A stretch of DNA of 64,000 nt from DAOTWA01 sp034435955 (GCA_034435955.1 DAOTWA010000018.1:1-64000), one strand, 5' to 3'. Positions 34,515-43,204 are shown, counted from the first letter of the stretch. The notes: generated by a model not told the origin, from the letters alone. Translations and numbers: made by a program.

Positions 34515-35795
34515 TCACTCTTTCACTCTAACGATGTCCGCCCCCAAGCCGCCCAGCTTCACATCAACCTGCTCGTAGCCGCGGTCGATCTGGGTGATGT
34601 TGCGGATGACTGACTTCCCTTCTGCGGAGAGGGCTGCCAGGACCAGGGCTATTCCTGCGCGGATATCCGGGCTTTCCATTTTTTCGCCAGCGAGAGGGGT
34701 GGCCCCCTGAACGATGCAGCGGTGCGGATCGCACAGCACGATTTGGGCTCCCATGCTTACCAGCTTGTCCGTAAAGAACATCCGGCTTGGATACATCCAG
34801 TCGTGGAACAGGATCGTGCCGGAGGACTGGGTGGCGACGACGATGGCGATGGACATCAGATCCGTTGGGAACGCCGGCCAGGGCATTACGCTGATCTCCG
34901 GGATCGCTCCACCCAGGTCTGGTTCGATCGTCAGCCGCTGCTCGGACGGGACGATGACATCCTCGCCATCGACCGTCCATTCCACGCCCAGGCGCCCGAA
35001 AACGAGCTGGATCATGCCCAGATACTGTGGACCGGCGTTGCGTATGCGGATCTCCCCATGCGTCACCGCGGCTGCACCGATGAAGCTGACGACCTCCAGA
35101 TAATCGGGGCCGATGGTGAAATCTCCGCCGCCCAACCGATCCACTCCGTGAATGTACAGGGTGTTCGAGCCAATATTCTCGATATGCGCCCCCATACGGT
35201 TCAGCGCCATGCAAAGCTCCTGGATGTGAGGTTCGGAGGCTGCATTGCGAATGACCGAATCGCCTTTCGCCAGGACGCAAGCCATGATGGCATTCTCGGT
35301 GGCGGTCACGCTGGCTTCATCCAGTAAGATATCGGCTCCGTGCAGCTGCCGAGCACGGAAATGGAAACTGCGATTGTAAGTCACCTCTGCACCGAGGGCT
35401 TTGAGAGCCAGGAGATGCGTATCCACACGTCGGCGGCCAATCACATCGCCGCCAGGCGGCGGCAGGTGCAGCTCCCCGGTGCGGGCGGTCATCGGTCCGG
35501 CCAGCAAGATCGATGCGCGGATCTTGCGCGTCAGATCCTCGTCCAGGTCGGCAGAGCGCACCTCGCGCGCCTGAACGCGCCAGGTATGCGGCGCCAGGGT
35601 TTGGATGTCCACGCCGAGGCTCTCCAGCAAACATCGCATGGCCTGAACATCCCCAATTTCGGGCACATTGCGCAGGATAATGGCCTCTTCGGTCAACAGG
35701 CTGGCCGCCAGCAATGGCAAGGCTGCGTTCTTGTTTCCGGACGGCGTGACCTCGCCCCGCAGGGGTCTGCCGCCGTGAATGATGAACTGTTCCAT
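34515..35795 (-). CDS. murA: UDP-N-acetylglucosamine 1-carboxyvinyltransferase MurA, Asp in place of catalytic Cys
   Basis: This 426-residue enzyme adds enolpyruvate to UDP-GlcNAc, the first committed step of peptidoglycan synthesis. Lys22 in SGNKNAALP and RKIRASILLAGP are conserved. The loop that in most MurA proteins reads PGGC-IGxRPVD-H is here PPGGDVIGRRRVDTH, with Asp117 at the site of the E. coli catalytic Cys115. Asp there is known from Mycobacterium and Chlamydia and gives intrinsic fosfomycin resistance, since the drug alkylates the Cys. UDP-GlcNAc contacts and the C-terminal IDRGYEQVDVKLGGLGADI are intact. AAGGA lies before ATG 35795. Confidence 0.96.
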   Translation of the reverse strand: MEQFIIHGGRPLRGEVTPSGNKNAALPLLAASLLTEEAIILRNVPEIGDVQAMRCLLESLGVDIQTLAPHTWRVQAREVRSADLDEDLTRKIRASILLAGPMTARTGELHLPPPGGDVIGRRRVDTHLLALKALGAEVTYNRSFHFRARQLHGADILLDEASVTATENAIMACVLAKGDSVIRNAASEPHIQELCMALNRMGAHIENIGSNTLYIHGVDRLGGGDFTIGPDYLEVVSFIGAAAVTHGEIRIRNAGPQYLGMIQLVFGRLGVEWTVDGEDVIVPSEQRLTIEPDLGGAIPEISVMPWPAFPTDLMSIAIVVATQSSGTILFHDWMYPSRMFFTDKLVSMGAQIVLCDPHRCIVQGATPLAGEKMESPDIRAGIALVLAALSAEGKSVIRNITQIDRGYEQVDVKLGGLGADIVRVKE

Positions 35796-35949
35796 TTTTT
35801 TTCCTTACATCTCCACTTATCGGCCAGATTCCGGCTTGTTCCTTGCACCCGGTTGAAGGGCGATTCCTCTGCGACAACCAACTCCCCGAGCACCTTCGCT
35901 GACCGCATTTTAAGCCAGGATCGTAAAATCGCCAAGTTTCGTTTTCGGA

Positions 35950-35955
35950 TATAAT
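35950..35955 (+). promoter_or_regulatory. -10 box just before the prepilin peptidase gene
   Basis: TATAAT ends six bases before the ATG at 35962, so the normal start of transcription would fall on or next to the start codon. This suggests a leaderless transcript; there is no ribosome binding site before the ATG. Confidence 0.45.
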
Positions 35956-35961
35956 GATGCC

Positions 35962-36708
35962 ATGGTTGTCACCCTGATCGGGGTCAGTTTAATCGGCCTG
36001 GTGACTGGCCTGCTGATCAATTACCTCGCCGACGTATTGCCGCTCACCCGCCGCATCAGTCGGCCCATTTGCGTAGAGTGCGGCCGTCCGCTAGGCTGGC
36101 GCAACTTCCTCCTGTTCAGGCCATGCCCGGTGTGCTCCACGCCGCGCTCGCTGCGCTCTTACCTTGTGCCGATTGCGGCCATGGTCGCATACGCCGCAGC
36201 CTGGATCTGGCAATCCGGCCGTATTCCTTTCTGGCTGGCAGCGATCGTACTGGCCTATTTCGGCCTGGTCGTGATCATCGACCTCGAGCACCGCTTGATA
36301 CTGCATCCCGTCAGTCTGGTCGGCTTGATTCTCGGATTGGGATTCGGCGTTTACGTCAATGGGATTGTCAAAACCTTGTTGGGCGGCGCGGCGGGCTTTA
36401 TCATCATGCTGGCGCTTTACTACCTGGGGGAGCTCTTTGCGCGCTGGCTGGCCAAACGCCGCGGACAGACCCTTGATGAGGTCGCGCTCGGCTTCGGCGA
36501 TGTGAATCTTACCGCGGTGCTCGGCTTGATGCTGGGTTGGCCCGCGGTCCTGGCCGGGATCGTCGTCGCCATCCTGTTGGCCGGGCTGGTGAGTATGATT
36601 TACCTGGTTTATCTGCTCATCACCCGCCGCTACCGGTTGTTCACGGCCATCCCTTATGCGCCGTTTCTGGTTATCGGGACGGTAATATTATTGTCCTTCA
36701 TCCGGTAG
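35962..36708 (+). CDS. prepilin peptidase (A24 family)
   Basis: This 248-residue membrane protein has about seven helices. A cytosolic zinc-binding loop, RPICVECGRPLGWRNF and RPCPVCSTPRSLRSYL, carries the two CxxC pairs of PilD-type peptidases. The catalytic aspartates are in VVIIDLEHRLIL and GFGDVNL (GxGD). The enzyme cuts and may methylate type IV prepilin-like leader peptides. An N-methyltransferase role depends on the cysteines, which are present. It lies before the sigma factor and pseudopilin genes, whose products carry matching G|QxxxE cleavage sites. No ribosome binding site is seen. Confidence 0.92.
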   Translation: MVVTLIGVSLIGLVTGLLINYLADVLPLTRRISRPICVECGRPLGWRNFLLFRPCPVCSTPRSLRSYLVPIAAMVAYAAAWIWQSGRIPFWLAAIVLAYFGLVVIIDLEHRLILHPVSLVGLILGLGFGVYVNGIVKTLLGGAAGFIIMLALYYLGELFARWLAKRRGQTLDEVALGFGDVNLTAVLGLMLGWPAVLAGIVVAILLAGLVSMIYLVYLLITRRYRLFTAIPYAPFLVIGTVILLSFIR

Positions 36709-36737
36709 GATACGGGTAATCGATGCGTCTGCTATTG

Positions 36738-36751
36738 TGTAACGTATTACA
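36738..36751. promoter_or_regulatory. palindrome upstream of the ECF sigma gene
   Basis: TGTAA-CGTA-TTACA is a perfect 5-bp inverted repeat with a four-base centre, 30-44 bases before the sigma factor ATG. Its position and symmetry suit an operator for a dimeric regulator. No matching factor is known here. Confidence 0.4.
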
Positions 36752-36781
36752 TCCGGAGTCGTTTACATATGAGGGAGCGCG

Positions 36782-37348
36782 ATGAAGTCGCCATCGCTCG
36801 AACTTCCCGATGACCAACTCGTCCATCGCGCGATCCGGGGTGACAATGGCGCTTTCGGTCAGCTTTACGAACGCTATTTGGAACTCATTTACCGGTATAT
36901 CTATTTCCGGGTAGCCGATTCATACGAAGCGGAAGACTTGACCGAAACTGTATTCTTAAAAGCCTGGGAAGCTCTCCCGCGTCTGCGCGAAAAAAACCTG
37001 AATTTCAAGGCCTGGCTGTATCGCGTGGCGCACAACGTGGTCGTCGATCGGCACCGCATGCATAAGCCCACTGTTTCTCTTGACCAGGTGGTGCTGCAGA
37101 AATCCTTCATCGGTGAAAACCCCGAGACCACTGCCCAGGATGGGGAAACCGCTGCGGAGATAGCCAGGTTGATTGCCAGCCTCGATGAAGATTTGCAACA
37201 GGTCATTACCTGCCGCTTCATCATGAATATGAGCCATGCGGAGACGGCGGTCATTCTCGGTCGCTCAGAGGGATACGTACGCGTGTTGCAACACCGTGCA
37301 TTGAAGAAGTTGAAGGAAATCTTGAAGGACGAGACGCTGAATGAATGA
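36782..37348 (+). CDS. RNA polymerase sigma factor, ECF type
   Basis: This 188-residue sigma-70 family factor has region 2 (GAFGQLYERYLELIYRYIYF, SYEAEDLTETVFLKAWEAL and FKAWLYRVAHNVVVDRHR) and region 4 (LQQVITCRFIMNMSHAETAVILGRSEGYVRVLQHRALKKL). The spacing between the two regions, with no region 3, fits an ECF factor. GAGGGAG at 36771-36777 supports ATG 36782. The next gene starts eight bases before this stop and codes for the probable membrane anti-sigma partner. Targets may include the secreted proteins coded downstream. Confidence 0.93.
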   Translation: MKSPSLELPDDQLVHRAIRGDNGAFGQLYERYLELIYRYIYFRVADSYEAEDLTETVFLKAWEALPRLREKNLNFKAWLYRVAHNVVVDRHRMHKPTVSLDQVVLQKSFIGENPETTAQDGETAAEIARLIASLDEDLQQVITCRFIMNMSHAETAVILGRSEGYVRVLQHRALKKLKEILKDETLNE

Positions 37349-38372
37349 CCTTCAGGCAGAACAACTGGCCGCATACCTCGAACTCGAGGAAGCGGGACGA
37401 ATGGAAGCCCAGGGGTGGCGGCTGAACCACCCCCATGAAGCCGACGAACTCGCGCCTCTGCTCCAGATAGCTTTCATGCTCCGCAGCGCTCCGCCGGCGC
37501 CCATGCGCCCCGAGTTTCTCCGCGAATCGCCTCAGAGGCTGTTGCGCCGCATCAACTCCCGCGCAACCAGGGAATCTGTAACAATCTTACAAAAGTTACG
37601 TTATTTATGGCAGATGAGCCTGGGCGCGACCGTATTGGGTCGGCCGGTTTTAGCATGGATTGGCATAGCGGTTCTGGCAGCGGCTCTCTTGGGAGCCGGC
37701 GCGGTTTCAGCGTCTAATTCAGCTCTGCCAGGTGATGCGCTTTATCCGGTCAAACTGCAGGTCGAACATATGCGGGTCGCCGTGGCAAGTCCAAACCAAC
37801 GCCTGGAACTGGAGTTGCAGTTTATCGAGACTCGTCAGGAAGAAATTCGCAAGCTTATCCAGACCGGGCGATACGCACATCTGGCGCAGGCATCAGAACT
37901 TTACAAAAACGAAATGAACGAACTGGCCTCTAATCTGGTAAAATTAGAGGCAGATAACCAGAATCAAGCCTTTTCATTATCACAGCAGTTTGAGACAGCG
38001 TTAAGCAATAACATCGCTGTCTTGTCGGAATTACTGGTAAAGGTCCCGGTACAGGCGCGGCCAGCCATCGAGAATGCCATCGAGGCCTCGAACCACGAGA
38101 AGGAGAGTTTACGTCACACCCCCAACACACCTCCGGGCTTGTCGAATGATCGCGAAGATACGCCAGTACCGTTTCAGGTAACCCCGGAGGGTGACCATAA
38201 GGGGAGAAAGACAGAAGTGCCCAACGGGAAATCGACGGATGTGCCCAATGGAAAACCGACCGATAAGCCACCCAACCGAACGGCAAGCAGTACCCCCCAA
38301 CCAGAGACCGGCGACAGCCAGCCGCCCGGCCTGGCAAAAACCCCTGAAAACAGGCCGACCAGGAGTAAGTAG
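37341..38372 (+). CDS. DUF5667 single-pass membrane protein, likely anti-sigma factor
   Basis: This 343-residue protein has a cytosolic N-terminus (1-100), one membrane helix (about 103-123) and an outer DUF5667 domain opening with SALPGDALYPVKL at 127-139, followed by charged helices. The last 80 residues are a Pro/Thr/Gly/Lys-rich tail with short VPNGKPT-like repeats. DUF5667 proteins are often coded after ECF sigma factors and act as regulators. There is no HxxxCxxC zinc anti-sigma motif in the N-terminus. Its start overlaps the sigma stop by eight bases, and its stop lies next to the TadE gene, so all three are probably one transcript. Confidence 0.8.
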   Translation: MNDLQAEQLAAYLELEEAGRMEAQGWRLNHPHEADELAPLLQIAFMLRSAPPAPMRPEFLRESPQRLLRRINSRATRESVTILQKLRYLWQMSLGATVLGRPVLAWIGIAVLAAALLGAGAVSASNSALPGDALYPVKLQVEHMRVAVASPNQRLELELQFIETRQEEIRKLIQTGRYAHLAQASELYKNEMNELASNLVKLEADNQNQAFSLSQQFETALSNNIAVLSELLVKVPVQARPAIENAIEASNHEKESLRHTPNTPPGLSNDREDTPVPFQVTPEGDHKGRKTEVPNGKSTDVPNGKPTDKPPNRTASSTPQPETGDSQPPGLAKTPENRPTRSK

Positions 38373-38379
38373 GGAAGGC

Positions 38380-39414
38380 TTGATTGCTTATTTAAAAGGG
38401 GAAGATCGCTTCGGCCAGGGTATGGTCGAGTTTGCCCTGGCGTTGCCGATTTTGCTCTTGCTGGTTATGGGCATCATCGAAGGCGCGAGGCTGCTGTTCA
38501 TCTACGCCATTGTCAGCTCCGCCAGCCGCGAGGGCGCGCGTTACGCGGTGGGCGTCGGAACCAATAACACCGGCATCCCGCAATATGATGATTGCGCGAA
38601 TATTAGAGCAGCCGCAAAACGAATAGGATCGATTGCCGGAATTGGTGATAGCAATATTCAAATTTATAAGCTCTCTTCCACCAATGTTGCCACCGCTTAT
38701 TGCCCCAATAATGCTCCCTCGACCATGCCCTTTGGGCGGGGAGACCGGGTACAGGTGAAAGTGACGATTTCGTATCGGCCAATCGTTCCGCTCGTACCCT
38801 TCCCATCAGGATTACCGATTGTTTCTGCGAATGCTCGATCTGTAATCTCTGATGTATATATTCAGGCCTCTGAACAACCAAACGTGGTATTCACTACAAC
38901 GGTCCCACCCTCCCCTACACCTAATCCAAGCACTCCCACACCGACCCAGAAAGTTCCGCCCGGTCAGGCTACCAATACCCCAACTCCGACAACGACGCCT
39001 ACACCGACGATTCCCTTGTGCAGCGAGAGCGGCATCATTACCGGTGCCATTACCCAGGGTGATAAGAACTGGGAACCGCACGCTTATAAGGTTCAGATCA
39101 TCAACACGACTCCAAACGATGGTACAGGCATTACTGGGCACCTGATTTCGTTGACCGCTCAATGGCAGACTAATTCCTATCTTCAATCCATTTATTTTGC
39201 ATCCGCGCTGATTGCTTCTCCGAACAGCGGAAACCCGGTAATTGCAACCTGGCCGTCAGACGCCCCCAATAATGTCCTGGGTCCGGGCATTACAAAAATG
39301 CTGGCATTGGATTTTAGTGGGAATTACGTCACGGGAAATAGCGCCTTTAATGTTACTTTGATTTTTGCGCTGACCAGTCCGTCGGTGCCGCAGTGCCGCA
39401 TCGAATTACCATGA
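38380..39414 (+). CDS. TadE family pseudopilin-like protein with C-terminal extracellular domain
   Basis: This 344-residue protein has the TadE motif near its start: GEDRFGQGMVEFALALPI, with a prepilin cleavage site G|QGMVE and Glu at +5, then a membrane helix and SSASREGARYA. A 45-residue Pro/Thr linker (for example NTPTPTTTPTPT) leads to a beta-rich outer domain of about 140 residues. The start is uncertain: TTG at 38380 lies just after the DUF5667 stop with GGGAAGG almost touching it, and the first ATG (38422) falls inside the TadE motif. It probably is processed by the A24 peptidase coded at 35962. Confidence 0.78.
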   Translation: MIAYLKGEDRFGQGMVEFALALPILLLLVMGIIEGARLLFIYAIVSSASREGARYAVGVGTNNTGIPQYDDCANIRAAAKRIGSIAGIGDSNIQIYKLSSTNVATAYCPNNAPSTMPFGRGDRVQVKVTISYRPIVPLVPFPSGLPIVSANARSVISDVYIQASEQPNVVFTTTVPPSPTPNPSTPTPTQKVPPGQATNTPTPTTTPTPTIPLCSESGIITGAITQGDKNWEPHAYKVQIINTTPNDGTGITGHLISLTAQWQTNSYLQSIYFASALIASPNSGNPVIATWPSDAPNNVLGPGITKMLALDFSGNYVTGNSAFNVTLIFALTSPSVPQCRIELP

Positions 39415-39448
39415 TCCACCATGGCTTCATCATGAAAAAGGGGAAACC

Positions 39449-39949
39449 ATGGCAAAACGTTTAGTAGCCGATAAGAAAGAACGCGGTCAAAGTTTGGCCG
39501 AGCTGGCCATCAGCCTGACTTTTCTTCTCATCCTGGTCGGGGGAATTATTGATTTAGGGCGCATGTTTTTCACCTACATCACCCTCCGCGATGCAGCTCA
39601 AGAGGGCGCTTCTTACGGCTCCTACGCCTGCGCTCAGGAAGGGGGTAGCGGAGATTGCATCAAGGGACCAACCTTCATAAATAATGTAAAAACGAGAGTG
39701 CGACAATCCTCTCAGGGGAACGGGAGCATCGTTGACTTGACCAATTGGCCGTTGAACCAGATCACCGTGACGATGACCACCCATAATGGCAATGCCTATC
39801 CCTGCTCCGGGGACGAGATCACTGTCAAAGTCCAGGATCCCAATTTCGATATCACTATGCCCTTTATTGGCGCATTTATTGGCCAGCAAATTCTCATTCA
39901 GTCCACTGCATCGGACGTGATACTGGCTCCAGCTTGCCCAACACCCTAG
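39449..39949 (+). CDS. TadE-like pseudopilin
   Basis: This 166-residue protein has KKERGQSLAELAISLTFLL, a class III-like cleavage site G|QSLAE with Glu at +5, a membrane helix, and the TadE-type LRDAAQEGASYGS. A Cys-containing outer part follows (YACAQEGGSGDC and a late CPTP). AAGGGG lies before ATG 39449. It is the second of three tandem pilin-like genes; TadE and TadF proteins are minor pilins in Tad systems. Confidence 0.82.
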   Translation: MAKRLVADKKERGQSLAELAISLTFLLILVGGIIDLGRMFFTYITLRDAAQEGASYGSYACAQEGGSGDCIKGPTFINNVKTRVRQSSQGNGSIVDLTNWPLNQITVTMTTHNGNAYPCSGDEITVKVQDPNFDITMPFIGAFIGQQILIQSTASDVILAPACPTP

Positions 39950-39985
39950 GATGTGAGAATTAAGATCTTGATGAAGAGGTGGATT

Positions 39986-41443
39986 ATGAAAAACAGGACC
40001 AGAAAGGCGGAAAGAGGTCAGGCCATTGTATTGCTGGTCTTTGCCCTGGTTGGATTGCTGGCCTTCACCGGCCTGGCGATCGACGGCGGGATGCTCTATT
40101 CTGACCGGCGCAGCGCGCAAAACGCGGCTGATAGCGGAGCTTTGGCCGGCGGTTATTCCCTGGCTTCTAACAATTATTCCGGGGTTGTGCCCACGGCCCT
40201 CGCACAGGCGGGTGTAAATGGTTTCGGCGGGCCCGCTTCGGGGCCGCATGTGACGACGAATTCGGGCTTTCTGCACGATGCGGTTTATGACGACGGTAAT
40301 ACCCGCACTGAGGTCTACTGGCCGCCGGCGGATGGCCCTTATCAGGGAAATATTAAATATGTGCAAGTAAAAGTAACCCACACGATTAAGACGAATTTCA
40401 TCCACCTGGTGTGGCCGGGTCTGGCCAGAAGTACGGTTCAGGCAGTTGCTCGCGCTGATCCCTCCGGTCCTGTTGGTCTGGGCAAGTCTTTGGTCGGTCT
40501 GTCCCCGCACGATTGTAATACCGTCTGGTTCAACGGAAATGGCGCCTGCCCTCCAGATAACCCAGGATGCACTAACAAGGATACAATCCTTGTGGAGATT
40601 ACCGATGGCGGCGGCGTGTATTCCAACTCGGACGCTACTGGGAACTGCGCTTCCGGCCAGCAAAACGGCTCTGGCGGTATTTATGTGGACAGCGGGAGCA
40701 TCGACGTTGTGGGAAGTTTCCGCCAGGTGGGTAATTCTGGCACCGTCTATCCAAATCCAAATACCGGCGTTGATCGGCTGAACATTCCCAGTGTGCCCAT
40801 ACCGGATTGTTTGACCGGCTATCCAAATCTCAGCTCCGTGCCGGGGGGCAACACTGTCACGATTAATCCAGGACGATACGATCAAATACGACAGACAGGC
40901 AATAATGATGTTTTGAATTTGAATCCCGGCGTTTATTGCATTCAACACGATTTTGTGATCAACGGTGGAACGATCCAGGTGAATCCCAGCGCCAATTCAG
41001 ATCAAGGTGTTTTTATCTACATGATGAACCTTGGCGGTAATGACGTTTTCTCCATTGGCGGAGGCACAATCGTTAACCTACGCGCCGCTCAAGATACGAA
41101 CAACCCTCTAATGTTCCCCGCCAAGGATCCCGTTACCGATGAGCCGATGGGTGAAGTGAATTACAATGGACTATTGTTGCTTTACAATCCGAAAACGCCC
41201 CCCACCACCAGCGTTCAGGTGACGGTATCGGGAAATCCAATTGTGAATCGTGGCACTCCATATACCGGATCCATTATTGCTCCTACGGTAGGATGCAATA
41301 TTGCCGGAACATCGGATGTGGAAACGATCGATGCCGAGATCATTTGTTATGTGGTTAACGTTTCCGGAGATGCATTGCTGCAGATGCGTTACGACGCCGG
41401 CAAGTTATTCGATCTGGCCGGTCGGCTTAATTTAGTAAAGTAA
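39986..41443 (+). CDS. TadG-like secreted protein with large beta-rich domain
   Basis: This 485-residue protein begins with AERGQAIVLLVFALVGLLAF, a pilin-like helix whose +5 residue is Leu instead of Glu, followed by GGMLYSDRRSAQNAADSGALAGG, typical of TadG/VWA-like Tad proteins. The rest is Gly- and Asn-rich, with runs such as NPGRYDQI, NLNPGVYCI and INGGTIQV that suggest stacked beta strands, perhaps a beta-helix; no VWA MIDAS motif is seen. I chose ATG 39986, which has AGAGGTGG upstream; ATG 39971 and GTG 39953 are alternatives. A strong terminator follows. Confidence 0.75.
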   Translation: MKNRTRKAERGQAIVLLVFALVGLLAFTGLAIDGGMLYSDRRSAQNAADSGALAGGYSLASNNYSGVVPTALAQAGVNGFGGPASGPHVTTNSGFLHDAVYDDGNTRTEVYWPPADGPYQGNIKYVQVKVTHTIKTNFIHLVWPGLARSTVQAVARADPSGPVGLGKSLVGLSPHDCNTVWFNGNGACPPDNPGCTNKDTILVEITDGGGVYSNSDATGNCASGQQNGSGGIYVDSGSIDVVGSFRQVGNSGTVYPNPNTGVDRLNIPSVPIPDCLTGYPNLSSVPGGNTVTINPGRYDQIRQTGNNDVLNLNPGVYCIQHDFVINGGTIQVNPSANSDQGVFIYMMNLGGNDVFSIGGGTIVNLRAAQDTNNPLMFPAKDPVTDEPMGEVNYNGLLLLYNPKTPPTTSVQVTVSGNPIVNRGTPYTGSIIAPTVGCNIAGTSDVETIDAEIICYVVNVSGDALLQMRYDAGKLFDLAGRLNLVK

Positions 41444-41466
41444 AATGGATTGGTTGGATGAGAAAG

Positions 41467-41498
41467 AAACCCCTGGTTCAAATTAAACCAGGGGTTTT
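41467..41498. terminator. bidirectional terminator between the TadG-like gene and pckA
   Basis: A perfect 12-bp stem, AAACCCCTGGTT with AACCAGGGGTTT, has a seven-base loop. On the forward strand the 3' arm ends in TTTT; on the reverse strand it is followed by T-rich sequence. It lies between convergent genes. Confidence 0.85.
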
Positions 41499-41520
41499 CT
41501 TGTGATTGAGTTGTTACAGC

Positions 41521-43122
41521 TCACGGTCCGGCGGTTTCAATCTGCACCGATACTTCTCCCTGGAACTGGGTGAAATTCTTGTGAAATTCCTCAATCAGCA
41601 CATGCGCCTGGCGGTCATAAGCGGCCGCATCCGCCCAGGTGCGTCGTGGATCGAGCACATCGGCAGGCACATCGGGGCATTCCAGGGGAACTTCCAGTCC
41701 AAATAATGGATCTGTGCGCATAGCTGTATTATCAAGCTGGCCGTTCAGCGCGGCGCGCACCATGGCGCGCGTGTATGGCAGGCTGATGCGCTTGCCCACG
41801 CCGTACGGCCCGCCGGTCCAGCCGGTGTTCACCAGCCAGACGCGCACATTATGGCGAGCGATCTTCTCGCCCAACAGGCGTGCGTACACGCTGGGGTGCA
41901 AGGGCAAAAAAGGCGCGCCAAAACAGGTGGAGAAGGTGGCCTGGGGCTCGGCGCCCAATCCTTTCTCTGTGCCGGCCAGCTTGGAGGTATAGCCCGAGAG
42001 GAAGTAATACATGGCCTGCTCGGGATTCAGGCGGGCGATAGGCGGCATCACCCCGAAGGCGTCAGCAGTGAGCAGGAAGATGTTCTCCGGATGGCCGGCG
42101 TACCCCTCGGTCACATGGTTGGGGATATAGTCGAGTGGGTAGGCGGCGCGGGTGTTTTCTGTCAGCCGGTCGTCATCGAAATCTATCCGACGTGTGTATG
42201 GATCAACCACCACGTTCTCCAGCACGGTGCCGAAGCGATGGGTGGCTTCCCAGATCAGCGGCTCCAGCTCCGGGCGGAGATGGATGGTCTTGGCGTAACA
42301 GCCGCCTTCGAAGTTAAACACGCCATCGTCGCCCCAGCCATGTTCGTCATCTCCGATCAGGCGTCGCTCTGGGTCGGAGGAAAGGGAGGTCTTGCCTGTG
42401 CCAGAGAGACCGAAGAAGAGGGCCACATCTCCACGCGCTCCCACATTGGCCGAGCAGTGCATGGAAAGCACCCCACGGTGGGGCATCAGCGCGTTCATGA
42501 TGGTGAATATGGATTTTTTAATCTCCCCGGCGTAGTCGGTGCCGCCGATCAGGATCAACCGGCGGGTGAAGTCAATAGCGATGAACACGTCGGAATTGGT
42601 GGCATGACGCTTGGGTGTGGCCAAGAAACCCGATGCGTGAATCAGGGTGAACTCGGGTACGCGTTGATCCAGCTTATCGGGCGGCATGCGCAGGAACAGG
42701 TTGCGGGAAAACAGGCTGTGCCAGGCGGTCTCGGTGACGATGCGGATGGGCAACTGGTAGGTCGGATGCGCCCCGGCCAGCATATCCTGCACGAAGACCT
42801 CCCTACCCTGAAGGTAGGCCAGCATTTCGTGATACAGAAGATCGAACTTATCTGGGGCCATCGGCCGGTTTACCTTGCCCCACCAGATATCTTCGTCCTC
42901 TTTAAGCCCATTCTTGACCACGAATTTATCGTTCGGGGAGCGACCAGTATACGGTGTGGTATTGACTACCACCGCGCCCATGTGTGCCAGGATACCCTCT
43001 CCGCGCCGCAGAACATGCTCGACCAGCACAGGCGGGTACAAATTCCAGTACACAGTGCCTTGATTGTAGATCTGATGGTGTTCCAGACCGTAATGACTGG
43101 GGTGCCCTATATTTTCGGGCAT
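41521..43122 (-). CDS. pckA: phosphoenolpyruvate carboxykinase (ATP)
   Basis: This 533-residue enzyme interconverts oxaloacetate and PEP with ATP, the first step of gluconeogenesis. Conserved blocks are TGRSPNDKF at 59-67, GGTDYAGEIKKS at 193-204, the kinase-1a P-loop GLSGTGKT at 238-245, and RLIGDDEHGW after it; EGGCYAKTI is also present. It is the ATP type, not the GTP type. ATG 43122 has GGAGGT upstream; the frame is open for 47 more codons into a repeat-rich region without family sequence. The upstream region contains inverted and direct repeats at 43166-43271. Confidence 0.97.
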   Translation of the reverse strand: MPENIGHPSHYGLEHHQIYNQGTVYWNLYPPVLVEHVLRRGEGILAHMGAVVVNTTPYTGRSPNDKFVVKNGLKEDEDIWWGKVNRPMAPDKFDLLYHEMLAYLQGREVFVQDMLAGAHPTYQLPIRIVTETAWHSLFSRNLFLRMPPDKLDQRVPEFTLIHASGFLATPKRHATNSDVFIAIDFTRRLILIGGTDYAGEIKKSIFTIMNALMPHRGVLSMHCSANVGARGDVALFFGLSGTGKTSLSSDPERRLIGDDEHGWGDDGVFNFEGGCYAKTIHLRPELEPLIWEATHRFGTVLENVVVDPYTRRIDFDDDRLTENTRAAYPLDYIPNHVTEGYAGHPENIFLLTADAFGVMPPIARLNPEQAMYYFLSGYTSKLAGTEKGLGAEPQATFSTCFGAPFLPLHPSVYARLLGEKIARHNVRVWLVNTGWTGGPYGVGKRISLPYTRAMVRAALNGQLDNTAMRTDPLFGLEVPLECPDVPADVLDPRRTWADAAAYDRQAHVLIEEFHKNFTQFQGEVSVQIETAGP

Positions 43123-43165
43123 AGGCTTGACCTCCAATGAAATTATAGCCAATTTTAACCTCTCT

Positions 43166-43193
43166 CTTCCCCTCTCCTTTAGGAGAGGGGAAG
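43166..43193. repeat. intergenic hairpin repeat upstream of pckA
   Basis: A 13-bp perfect inverted repeat, CTTCCCCTCTCCT with AGGAGAGGGGAAG around TT, lies 44 bases before the pckA start. Sequences of this form occur as scattered intergenic repeats in many bacterial genomes. It is not followed by a T run on the reverse strand. Confidence 0.8.
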
Positions 43194-43204
43194 GGCTGGG
43201 GATG

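Noticed and set aside
39554..40948. A 464-codon reverse frame opposite the TadE/TadG-like genes.
   Set aside because: The pilin-like motifs on the forward strand and the terminator orientation support the forward genes.
41851..43140. A 429-codon forward frame opposite pckA.
   Set aside because: The PEP carboxykinase motifs lie on the reverse strand; the forward frame shows no family sequence.
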